37,007 nt of DNA from Acidobacteriia bacterium AH_259_A11_L15. GTDB lineage: Bacteria; Acidobacteriota; Terriglobia; Acidiferrales; 2-02-FULL-67-57. Each line of letters begins with the position of its first letter. The first letter of the stretch is position 1. Shown in pieces: positions 8,367-15,207 of this stretch. A program made the translations under genes and the position numbers. The stretch is from the NCBI GenBank assembly GCA_027717655.1, contig JALLOH010000011.1:1-37007 (forward strand), given 5' to 3'. Under the pieces are notes generated by a model, which had not been told where the DNA came from, did not search any database, and worked only from the letters and a program-made list of their open reading frames with translations.

Positions 8367-9043
8367 CGGAGGACCTCACCGCGCAGCTCCCGCGGAGGCG
8401 CCTCGCCCGGACCCTCGGAATTATTGGACGAATTTCCGTTTGCGTGCAGGTGCATCTCCAGGTGGCCCACCACGTCCCGGAGGCGCACGGCCAACTCGAT
8501 GATGGTGTTCAACCGCTGGCGGACCTTGGCAGTCATCCGGGTGGGCTCGGCCAGGATCAACTCCGCATTGCCCAGAATGCCGGTGAGGGGATTGTTCATT
8601 TCGTGGCGAATCACCCGCGCCACTTCTTCCCAGGAGGTTTCCCGCCGGCGGTGGGCGCGGCGGAGCAAAGGGGGGATCAGCCGGTGGTAGTCATCCGTAG
8701 TTTGCAGGATGAGCTCGGCGCTGCCCCGCTCCAAGTAGGGCGCAGCCCGTTCTTCCTCGCCGGCGGGCACCAACAAGCAAAAGGGAAGCCAGCGGGCTTC
8801 CTCGTAGGTCGGCCCCCGCCCCTGGCGCAAAGCCGCCAGCGCCTCCAGGTCGCCCACCAGAGCATCCACCCCGCGGAGTTCCAACAAGGGCAGGCCTTCC
8901 TCGAGGCTGGCCGCCGCCGAGGGGGTCAGCCCCAGCCCGGGCTGTCCCAGGTGCCGCAGCAGCCGGCGGCGGTCCTGGTCGGCTCGAAGCACCACCAGCA
9001 CGCGGAGGGGCCGGGCAGATTCTTTCGGTTCGGCTGGTTTCAT
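8363..9043 (-). CDS. HisKA (DHp)-only signalling protein with receiver-like N-terminus
   Basis: A 226-residue soluble protein. Residues about 12-125 have a receiver-like start (LRVLVVLRADQDRRRLLRHL) but lack a recognisable acidic pocket/phosphoacceptor Asp plus Lys set, so this looks like a pseudo-receiver. Residues about 137-200 form a histidine-kinase dimerisation domain with a full H-box (VIRHEMNNPLTGILGNAELI). There is no N, G1, F or G2 box, so no ATP-binding domain. It therefore cannot autophosphorylate alone; it might relay phosphate, act as a phosphatase cofactor, or pair with the adjacent kinase. The ATG overlaps the kinase stop (ATGA), and its own stop overlaps the GGDEF start. The C-terminal tail is Asn/Gly/Glu-rich. 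Confidence 0.85.
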   Translation of the reverse strand: MKPAEPKESARPLRVLVVLRADQDRRRLLRHLGQPGLGLTPSAAASLEEGLPLLELRGVDALVGDLEALAALRQGRGPTYEEARWLPFCLLVPAGEEERAAPYLERGSAELILQTTDDYHRLIPPLLRRAHRRRETSWEEVARVIRHEMNNPLTGILGNAELILAEPTRMTAKVRQRLNTIIELAVRLRDVVGHLEMHLHANGNSSNNSEGPGEAPPRELRGEVLR

Positions 9044-12036
9044 CGCGGTTGCCTCTCTCCTTTCGCGTCGAAGGGGGCGGGCGTCTGGCTGTCGCCGTTG
9101 CCTGCGGCCGCCGACCGCTCCAGTTCCTCCAGGAAATTCCGCACCCGGGTGCGCAGCTCTTCGACGCGGAAGGGCTTGGCCAGGTAGGGCAAGCGAGCCT
9201 CAGCCAAGAACTCGGCGGTCTCCGCGGCCAGGGTATCGCCGGTGGTAAACAGCAGGCGGCGGGCGAGGCCGCAGCGTTGGTCGCGGAGGGCGCGATAGAA
9301 GGCGGGGCCGTCCACTTCCGGCATGCGGATGTCGCAGATGGCCAGGTGGAAAGGTTGCTCGAAGGCCTCCGCCAGGGCGCGGCGACCTTCGGTATGCACG
9401 CGAATGGAGTAGCCTTGCTGGCGGAGGACGTCGGCGATGAGGTTGGCCACGGCGGGCTCGTCGTCCACCACCAGGATGCGGGCGGTTTCCTCCACGTCCT
9501 CTTTGGTCTTCGGCGCCGCCAGCGAGGGCGGGGAAGCCACGGCCTGCGGCGGGCAGGCGGGCAGCGTTACCAAGAAGGTGGCGCCCTGGCCGGGCGTGGT
9601 CTGGGCGAGAATCTCCCCGCCATGCTCCTTGACAATGGCCTGGGAGATGGCCAGCCCCAGCCCGGTGCCCTCCTGGGGCGGCTTGGTGGTAAAGAAGGGA
9701 TCGAAGATGTAGGGGAGCAGCGAAGGGGGGATGCCGGGGCCGTCGTCGGCGATTTCGATTTCCACCAGCTTCTCCTCGGGCGCGGCCTGGGTCTGCGGGC
9801 CACGAAGACGGAGGGTGAGGCAGCCCTCCTCGCGCCGGCTGCGGATGGCCTGCTCGGCATTGAGGAGCAAATTCAAGAAGACCTGTTGCAACTGGTGGGG
9901 GTTGCCCCAGACCGGGGGGAGGGCGGGGTCGTAGTCGCGGGCCACGCGGATGTTGGCCACGCGCAACTCGTAGGCGCGCAGGGAGAGGGCGCGCTCCAGG
10001 GCATCGAGGACGGAGATAGACTCTTTTTCGGCTTTGCCCTCACGGACGAACAAGAGCAGGTTCTGGACGATGCGGGCGGCGCGCTCGGCTTCCCGGGCCA
10101 GCAACTCGGTCTTCTCCCGCAGCTGGGGAGGCAGGGGGGCGGCGCGCAGCAGTTGGGTATACCCGGTGACGGCGGTAAGGGGATTGTTGAGCTCGTGGGC
10201 GACACCGGACAGCAACTGTCCCACGGCCGCCAAGCGCTCGCGCTGCAACACCTTGCTTTCCAGGAGGCGCCCGGCGCTGATGTCGCGATAGACCTCGAGT
10301 CGCCCCAGCAGCCGGTGCTGGGAGTCGAGCAGGGGCCGGCAGAAGCGTTCCAGCACCCGTCGCCGGGGCCAGAGCAGCTCGAGCTCGTCCCAGCGAACTT
10401 GATCGGGGTTGTGGTGGAGCTCTCGCCAACCGCGCAGGGCGGTTTCCGAATCCTGGAAGTGGTCTTTCAGGGCGCGGAGGACTTCCAGTTGCGGCTCTCC
10501 CGGCCCCAGTTGCTGGGCATTGGCGCCGAAGAGCTGGCCCAGGCGATGGTTGGCGAACTCGATGCGGCCGTCGGGGCCGATCAACCACACGCCGTCGTGG
10601 ACGGAATCGAGCACAGCCTGCAAGCAGACTTCGTGGCTGCGCAACTCCTGCTCAACGCGGAGGTGGCGGCGGGTGGGCCGCAGCCGGCCCAGGATGGCGC
10701 CGGGGTCGGCGGCCTGGGGGGAGGGCGGCTCGAGGAGCGGGGGCGGATAGAGAACCATCCGGAAACCCTCCCAGGAGCCAGCCTGGGTGCGCCAGGAGAG
10801 CTCGGCGGTGAAAATCTGCTGGGCGTCGCTGCCCAGCCAGGCGCAGACGGAATCCCAGTCGGTGGGCGCCAGGAACTCGGCCAGGGAATGCCCTTGCAGC
10901 TCGTCGAGGGCGTAGCCGGTGGCATGCAGGAGGGTGGGGTTGGCCAAGCGAACCACGCCGGCGGCATCGAGAAAGAAAATCCCTTCCCCGGCCTGCTCGA
11001 ACAACCGCCGAAAGCAGTGGCGCTGGCGGCGCTCGCCTTGTTGCCAGCGGCGGCTCTCCAAGGCCTGGGCGGCCAGCAAGACGGGCCAGAGGATTTCCTC
11101 CTCTTCGCTGCGGGCGGCGCCGGGGGGACTGCCGAGCAGGAGCACGCCCACGGGGGCTTCTTTTCGCAGCAGGGGAATCACGCGCAGGCAGAGGCCGCTG
11201 TGAACCAACTGCGGCAGCCAGGGCTCCAGGGTGCCGGCCAACTCCGCCGGCTCCAGGGTGAGCGGCCGGCCTTCCGCCAGAGCACGTTGCCAAGGGAAGA
11301 GGGCCGCCTCGTCGCGGCGGAGCTCGACCGGCAGCAGCTGGGGGGTGCCGGCGGCGGCGACCTGGCGGAACCCGTCCTCTTCGCTCTCATAGAGGGCGAC
11401 GGCCTGGGCCTGGCTCAGGTCACACGCGGCCGCCAGCAAGCGTTGCAAGTCGCCGCCGAAGCCACGGAGTAACTCCTTCTCCAGGCGGCGCTGGGCCTGC
11501 TGGCGGCGGTCCCGGCGGCGGCACTCCTGGCCCCGGGCGGCCGACTCCAGCAATAAGCCCAAGCCGCCCGACAGGACCACGCCCGCCTCCAATTCTTCCC
11601 GGGCGGGCTTGGAGGCGGCAGCGGGGAAGCGAGCCATCAGGCAGCCGTACCGGCGCCGGCCGACTCCGACGGGCACCAGCAGCAGGTTGGGCACCTGAAC
11701 CAGGGGCGGGGGCAGGGGGCGCCAGGCGGTGGCCACCTCTTCGACCCAACACGGCTCGGGCTCGTCCAGGGCGCGGGCCAAGTCCGGGAAAGCCTCCAGG
11801 GCGAGTTCAGCGAAGAGCTGCCACTCCGGGTCGGAGCCGGCGAGGCGTTCCAGCCGGTTGCGGTCCGAGTCGAGCGTCCACAGGGCGACGCCCTCGGCCT
11901 CCCAGAATCGTTGCAGCAGCGCGCAGGCCTGCTGGAAGAGTTCCTGAGTGGGTTCGCCGCGAGCGCTGCGGCGCAAGAAGTCGGCCGCCAGCTCCAAGAC
12001 GCGAACCCGGTCGCTGCGCACCAGCCAGCCGGGCAT
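9040..12036 (-). CDS. hybrid histidine kinase, GAF-GAF-PAS-PAS-HisKA-HATPase-REC
   Basis: A 998-residue soluble hybrid sensor kinase without membrane segments. Two GAF-like regions occupy about residues 25-175 and 185-340. PAS domains are at about 345-460 (EQAGEGIFFLDAAGVVRLAN) and 475-590 (VLDSVHDGVWLIGPDGRIEF). The HisKA H-box AVGQLLSGVAHELNNPLTAV is near residue 613. The ATPase domain has N-box NLLLNAEQAI, DDGPGIPPSL, FDPFFTTK and GTGLGLAISQ. A C-terminal receiver (about 853-975) has VVDDEPAV and phosphoacceptor Asp in CDIRMPE near 903, and Lys in YLAKPF. It heads an operon with the DHp-only protein and the cyclase, downstream of a sigma54-type promoter. The NtrC-family regulator just upstream is the natural partner by position. 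Confidence 0.95.
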   Translation of the reverse strand: MPGWLVRSDRVRVLELAADFLRRSARGEPTQELFQQACALLQRFWEAEGVALWTLDSDRNRLERLAGSDPEWQLFAELALEAFPDLARALDEPEPCWVEEVATAWRPLPPPLVQVPNLLLVPVGVGRRRYGCLMARFPAAASKPAREELEAGVVLSGGLGLLLESAARGQECRRRDRRQQAQRRLEKELLRGFGGDLQRLLAAACDLSQAQAVALYESEEDGFRQVAAAGTPQLLPVELRRDEAALFPWQRALAEGRPLTLEPAELAGTLEPWLPQLVHSGLCLRVIPLLRKEAPVGVLLLGSPPGAARSEEEEILWPVLLAAQALESRRWQQGERRQRHCFRRLFEQAGEGIFFLDAAGVVRLANPTLLHATGYALDELQGHSLAEFLAPTDWDSVCAWLGSDAQQIFTAELSWRTQAGSWEGFRMVLYPPPLLEPPSPQAADPGAILGRLRPTRRHLRVEQELRSHEVCLQAVLDSVHDGVWLIGPDGRIEFANHRLGQLFGANAQQLGPGEPQLEVLRALKDHFQDSETALRGWRELHHNPDQVRWDELELLWPRRRVLERFCRPLLDSQHRLLGRLEVYRDISAGRLLESKVLQRERLAAVGQLLSGVAHELNNPLTAVTGYTQLLRAAPLPPQLREKTELLAREAERAARIVQNLLLFVREGKAEKESISVLDALERALSLRAYELRVANIRVARDYDPALPPVWGNPHQLQQVFLNLLLNAEQAIRSRREEGCLTLRLRGPQTQAAPEEKLVEIEIADDGPGIPPSLLPYIFDPFFTTKPPQEGTGLGLAISQAIVKEHGGEILAQTTPGQGATFLVTLPACPPQAVASPPSLAAPKTKEDVEETARILVVDDEPAVANLIADVLRQQGYSIRVHTEGRRALAEAFEQPFHLAICDIRMPEVDGPAFYRALRDQRCGLARRLLFTTGDTLAAETAEFLAEARLPYLAKPFRVEELRTRVRNFLEELERSAAAGNGDSQTPAPFDAKGERQPR

Positions 12037-12055
12037 AGGGTAGGGTCACCGCCTC

Positions 12056-12151
12056 TTAAAAAACTCGTCCCACGACAACCCAGCAAATCAACGCATCCGC
12101 CAAAAGAAAAGCGGCGACAAAAATCAGGGTCCGCAGTGATTTGCTCATCAT
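12056..12151 (-). CDS. possible 31-residue single-pass membrane peptide
   Basis: A tiny frame starting ATG ATG at 12151, giving MMSKSLRTLIFVAAFLLADA and a further hydrophobic run to VVVGRVF: a positively charged start followed by about 22 hydrophobic residues, as in small inner-membrane peptides. AGGAG at 12152-12156 touches the first ATG and is three bases from the second, close for a ribosome site. It lies about 40-45 bases downstream of the expected sigma54 transcription start and 20 bp ahead of the kinase ATG, so it would be first in the operon. Also possible: a chance frame in a leader. Confidence 0.4.
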   Translation of the reverse strand: MMSKSLRTLIFVAAFLLADALICWVVVGRVF

Positions 12152-12205
12152 CTCCTGCCTGCGCTCGGCGCCCCTGTAGACCTTTCGCTTGACACTGCTG
12201 GTCTG

Positions 12206-12221
12206 AGCAGTCTGGTGGCCA
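12206..12221 (-). promoter_or_regulatory. sigma54 (-24/-12) promoter for kinase operon
   Basis: On the minus strand the sequence is TGGCCACCAGACTGCT, matching the TGGC-N8-TTGC-type consensus with GG and GC exactly ten bases apart and only CTGC for TTGC. It overlaps a GTCTGG/CCAGAC inverted repeat. Predicted start near 12195, ahead of the small ORF and kinase. Confidence 0.65.
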
Positions 12222-12289
12222 GACGCGCGGGAGGAAATCTGCTGTCGGCCCAAGCGGATAGCAGCGTGGGCCGAGAGGGGTGTCGGGGT

Positions 12290-12310
12290 GCGGTTTCAAA
12301 ATGAAACCGC
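12290..12310. promoter_or_regulatory. palindromic activator site, upstream of sigma54 promoter
   Basis: A perfect inverted repeat with nine-base arms around AAA (core CGGTTTCAAAATGAAACCG). Its centre lies 80 bp upstream of the -24 GG, a usual distance for an NtrC-family activator site. No T-tract follows on either side, so a terminator is less likely. It sits between the NtrC-family stop (12341) and the promoter. Confidence 0.55.
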
Positions 12311-12340
12311 CGGCCTCCCAATGCGAGAACCCTACGGGGG

Positions 12341-13732
12341 CTAGGCTTCGAGCTCGTACTCTTTCAGCTTGCGATAGAGCGTGGTCTTGCCGATGCCCAG
12401 CAGGCGGGCGGCCAGGAGCTTATCGCCGCCAAGCTCCTGGACGGCTTGCAGGATGGCGCGCTTTTCCAACTCGCGCAGGGGGAGGATGCCCTCGCGACCG
12501 GGCAAGGCCGCGGCCGCGGGGGCGGCGGGGGTCTGCAGGTTCGAGGGCAGGTCCACGGTGTGCAGGACCGGCCCGCTGCCCAGGGCGATGGCCCGCTCGA
12601 TGACGTTTTCCAGCTCGCGGACGTTGCCCGGCCAGTCGTAGCTCATCAGCCGCGCCATGGCTTCTTCACTGACGCTGCGCACCCGCCGGTGGGTGTCGTT
12701 GTAGCGCTCCAGGAAGTAGTTCACCAGCAGCGGGATATCGCTCCGGTGCTCCCGCAGCGGGGCCAGCTTGAGGGTGACCACGTTCAGCCGGTAGTAGAGG
12801 TCCTTGCGGAAGCGCCCCTCCTGCATGGCCTGGTCGAGGTCGCGGTTGGTGGCCGCCACCACTCGCACCACGATGGGCACCCGCTGGGTGCCGCCCACCG
12901 GCTTGATCTCCTTCTCCTGCAGGGCGCGGAGGAGCTTGCCCTGCAGGTCGGGGGGCAGCTCGGCGATTTCGTCCAGAAAGAGTGTCCCGCCGCGGGCCAT
13001 CTCCACCAGACCTTGCTTGGCCCGCATGGCCCCGGTGAAAGCCCCCTTGACGTAGCCGAAGAGCTCCGACTCGATGAGAGTGGGCACCAGCCCGGCGCAG
13101 TCGACCGGCACGAAGGGCTTCTCCTTGAGCGGCCCCAGGAAATGAATGGAGCGGGCCACCAGCTCCTTGCCCGTCCCGCTCTCGCCCACAATGAGCACCG
13201 GGTGGCGGCTCTGGCTGACCTTGAGAGTCAACTTGTAGAGGCGCTGCATCTTAGGGGAAGTCCCTACCAGGCCGCCGAAGCCCGGCCGGCCCCGGGCCTG
13301 CTCGCGCAGGATGACGTTCTCGTGGGTGAGCTCGAGCGCGTTGACCGCGTGCTGGAGCTTGGCGCGCAGGTCGTCGAGATGGAAGGGCTTGGCCAGGTAG
13401 TCGTAGGCGCCCTTCTTGATGGCCTCCACGGCGGTCTCCACCGAGCCGTAGCCGGTCATCAGGATGACTTCCACCTGCGGGTGGGTCTGCTTGAGGCGGT
13501 CGAGCAACTCCATCCCCCCGGCCGAGGGCATGCGCAGGTCGGCCAGCACCAGGTCCACCCGCTGCTGCTCCATCTTCTCCAGCGCTTCTTCGGTCGAGCC
13601 CGCCAACCGCACCCGCAGCCCCAACGACCCCGCTACCTCCCGGCAAATGTTGCAGACCGCGGGGTCGTCGTCGGCCACCAGCACCACCAGGCCGTTGGCC
13701 TCCCTCGCCTCCTTTTCGTCACCTGGCACCAT
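12341..13732 (-). CDS. NtrC-family sigma54-dependent response regulator
   Basis: A 463-residue transcription activator. A receiver domain (about 15-130) has VADDDPAV, phosphoacceptor Asp65 in LADLRMP and Lys in YLAKPF. The AAA+ domain (about 155-385) has Walker A VGESGTGKE, the sigma54-contact loop ELFGYVKGAFTGA, Walker B GGTLFLDEIAELP, and the arginine region YDWPGNVRELENVIERA. A Fis-type HTH ends the protein (AARLLGIGKTTLYRKLKEYE). I chose ATG 13732, preceded by AGGGGGAAG, because the domain starts soon after; the frame is open to an ATG at 13813 and contains another at 13771. It lies upstream of the hybrid kinase operon, which carries a sigma54 promoter and a palindrome. A similar palindrome lies about 90 bp upstream of this gene, consistent with autoregulation. 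Confidence 0.93.
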   Translation of the reverse strand: MVPGDEKEAREANGLVVLVADDDPAVCNICREVAGSLGLRVRLAGSTEEALEKMEQQRVDLVLADLRMPSAGGMELLDRLKQTHPQVEVILMTGYGSVETAVEAIKKGAYDYLAKPFHLDDLRAKLQHAVNALELTHENVILREQARGRPGFGGLVGTSPKMQRLYKLTLKVSQSRHPVLIVGESGTGKELVARSIHFLGPLKEKPFVPVDCAGLVPTLIESELFGYVKGAFTGAMRAKQGLVEMARGGTLFLDEIAELPPDLQGKLLRALQEKEIKPVGGTQRVPIVVRVVAATNRDLDQAMQEGRFRKDLYYRLNVVTLKLAPLREHRSDIPLLVNYFLERYNDTHRRVRSVSEEAMARLMSYDWPGNVRELENVIERAIALGSGPVLHTVDLPSNLQTPAAPAAAALPGREGILPLRELEKRAILQAVQELGGDKLLAARLLGIGKTTLYRKLKEYELEA

Positions 13733-13820
13733 CGCTTCTTCCCCCTTTTGAGGGCGGCTGCCTGGAAACATGCCGCGCTCGCCAACCCGAAACTTCTTCC
13801 TAGCCAAGCACAAGCAAGCT

Positions 13821-13839
13821 CGGTTCCAAAATGGAAATC
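13821..13839. promoter_or_regulatory. second copy of palindromic activator site
   Basis: CGGTTCCAAAATGGAAATC matches the 12291-12309 site at 14 of 19 positions. It keeps the same three-base AAA centre, with arms TTCCA/TGGAA. It lies upstream of the NtrC-family gene and, facing the other way, 71 bp upstream of the GG of a candidate sigma54 promoter at 13900. The 13733-14085 gap holds no credible gene. Confidence 0.5.
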
Positions 13840-13899
13840 TCAGTCAAGGCCCTAATTCTACCTCCGAAGCCTAATAAACGCAAAAATCGGGGCAGAAAA

Positions 13900-13914
13900 T
13901 GGCCCTCTCTTAGC
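13900..13914 (+). promoter_or_regulatory. candidate sigma54 promoter facing membrane-protein gene
   Basis: TGGCCCTCTCTTAGC has the GG-N10-GC spacing of a -24/-12 element, with TTAGC in place of TTGC. Expected start is near 13926, about 160 bases before the chosen ATG of the next gene. Weaker than the 12206-12221 element; supported mainly by the palindrome at a matching distance. Confidence 0.4.
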
Positions 13915-14085
13915 CCGGAACGGGAATGTTTCCCAAAACGGCGGGGCAGCCGCGTGACTGTTCGATTCGGGTTGACTCAAAAGAGAAGGACTTACCCGAG
14001 GCAAGCCCGGAAGAGAAGGATGGCAACCACTATTACGTGATTGTCTACTTTACGCAAGGAAGTGCTCTATGAGACGCTGTGTTGC

Positions 14086-14913
14086 ATGGGCATACGTCGG
14101 GACTCACCGCTCGTTCAGATTCTGCTCGCTTTACTTCTCACCCTCATCCCATGGAGTTTCCCCTCCATGCCGATAAAGTGGAGATGCATCCTGTGGCTCA
14201 GCGCGTGGATACTTGGTCTGCATCTCGTATTCTCACTCACTCCCTTCCTTATGAAACTTCCACTGTTTGTTAAAGTCGCCTTGGCGGTAGGCATAACAGG
14301 CTTCGCCAGTGCTAGTTTCTATTATCCAGTTGTTGAGATGTGGCGTGAGGAGAAGGCCAATGCGCTTACTGGACAGCTCAGGCCCAAGCGTGACAAGCAG
14401 CGACATGACGACGTGGTTTTTCAGATTGGGCCGAACGCAAAAGCGTGGTTCACATGGACGGGAGCACAAAACACGCCGCAATTTGCGGGATTGGGAAACC
14501 ACATCCAGTTGGGTCGAAACGAGGCTGCTGATTTGGTCGTCAACACTGTTATCAAGGACCGGGAGGGGAATCTAATAGTTGAGATAATCGACAACGAGTG
14601 GAGGGTTTCTAGCGCCGCTTGGGAGAAGAATTACACAGATGATGCACTAGAAGTTAAAGACGGGCGCGGCAGGGTTGTCTTTCAGTTGAGGCTCTTACCA
14701 GACAGGGCTGAGTTTCAGGTGGAGTGGTGGGATGGCCATGGTAATGGAGTACGCATAGTCCAGCAGAAGGACCGGCCAGACTCGCCAGAATCGGACAAAA
14801 AGGGGTTTGTCATAGTTATTATGACGCCCTTGTTTCACCCTGATGACCCCGCAATTCAACCAATATTCAAATACCCATCAAGGAAATACTTTGGGCAGCT
14901 TAGGCAGCCGTGA
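14086..14913 (+). CDS. membrane-anchored protein of unknown function
   Basis: A 275-residue protein with three hydrophobic segments in the first 90 residues (LVQILLALLLTLIPW; WLSAWILGLHLVFSL; KVALAVGITGFASASFYY) and then a soluble C-terminal domain of about 180 residues. That domain contains a beta-rich stretch (VVFQLRLLPDRAEFQVEWW) preceded by LEVKDGRGR, which I have seen as a recurring tail in uncharacterised proteins without known role. The frame opens at TTG 14041, with GTG 14062 and ATG 14086 as alternatives; none has a good ribosome site, so the start is uncertain. A/T content is higher than in the neighbouring genes. It lies downstream of the candidate sigma54 promoter at 13900. Confidence 0.75.
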   Translation: MGIRRDSPLVQILLALLLTLIPWSFPSMPIKWRCILWLSAWILGLHLVFSLTPFLMKLPLFVKVALAVGITGFASASFYYPVVEMWREEKANALTGQLRPKRDKQRHDDVVFQIGPNAKAWFTWTGAQNTPQFAGLGNHIQLGRNEAADLVVNTVIKDREGNLIVEIIDNEWRVSSAAWEKNYTDDALEVKDGRGRVVFQLRLLPDRAEFQVEWWDGHGNGVRIVQQKDRPDSPESDKKGFVIVIMTPLFHPDDPAIQPIFKYPSRKYFGQLRQP

Positions 14914-15007
14914 GCCGCTTGTACTCGATACTTCGTGGAAATCATACGGAAGTAAGTGGGGCCGCTCGACGTGCCCGTACTGGCCACGGTGTCGCTCTGG
15001 CCGGGAA

Positions 15008-15050
15008 AAGCCGACGAGGAATGCGGCTGGACGCATTCCTCGCCGCTACC
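15008..15050. repeat. hairpin repeat A (AAGCCGACGA ... TCGCCGCTACC frame)
   Basis: Conserved ends AAGCCGACGA and TCGCCGCTACC enclose an 11-bp hairpin (arms CGAGGAATGCG/CGCATTCCTCG, six-base loop). Same ends as repeat B, but different stem sequence. Confidence 0.6.
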
Positions 15051-15063
15051 GGACAAGGACTTA

Positions 15064-15207
15064 GCGACCGGTGGCCGGCGACCAGTCAAAGAAACCTATA
15101 CCGTAAGGGCAATGACAAGCCGACGACGAAGCCCCGCAGTTGCGGGGCTTCGTCGCCGCTACCTGCACCATTCATTCATTGGCTATTGGTCGCCGGTCAC
15201 CGGTCGC
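15064..15207. repeat. 144-bp segment with 21-bp terminal inverted repeats
   Basis: Positions 15064-15084 and 15187-15207 are reverse complements at 20 of 21 positions (arm begins GCGACCGGTGGCCGG). Repeat B lies inside. The right arm covers the last codons and stop of the GMC oxidoreductase gene. No obvious target duplication. MITE-like in shape; could also be two inverted copies of a dispersed repeat. Confidence 0.5.
15117..15163. repeat. hairpin repeat B
   Basis: The ends AAGCCGACGA and TCGCCGCTACC are identical to repeat A, with a perfect 15-bp stem at 15124-15155 around GT (arm CGACGAAGCCCCGCA). No T-run, so not a simple terminator, though it lies between convergent genes and could stop transcription. 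Confidence 0.65.

Noticed and set aside
9049..11472. 807-residue plus-strand frame opposite the hybrid kinase
   Set aside because: Antisense shadow of high-GC coding sequence; Gly/Gln/His-rich with no domain, while the minus strand encodes a complete kinase.
12446..13855. 469-residue plus-strand frame opposite the NtrC-family gene
   Set aside because: Shadow frame: low-complexity composition, and all NtrC motifs are on the minus strand.
13831..14040. Possible 69-residue gene
   Set aside because: Begins inside the palindromic site, has no ribosome site, and is basic low-complexity sequence; it covers the predicted sigma54 control region.
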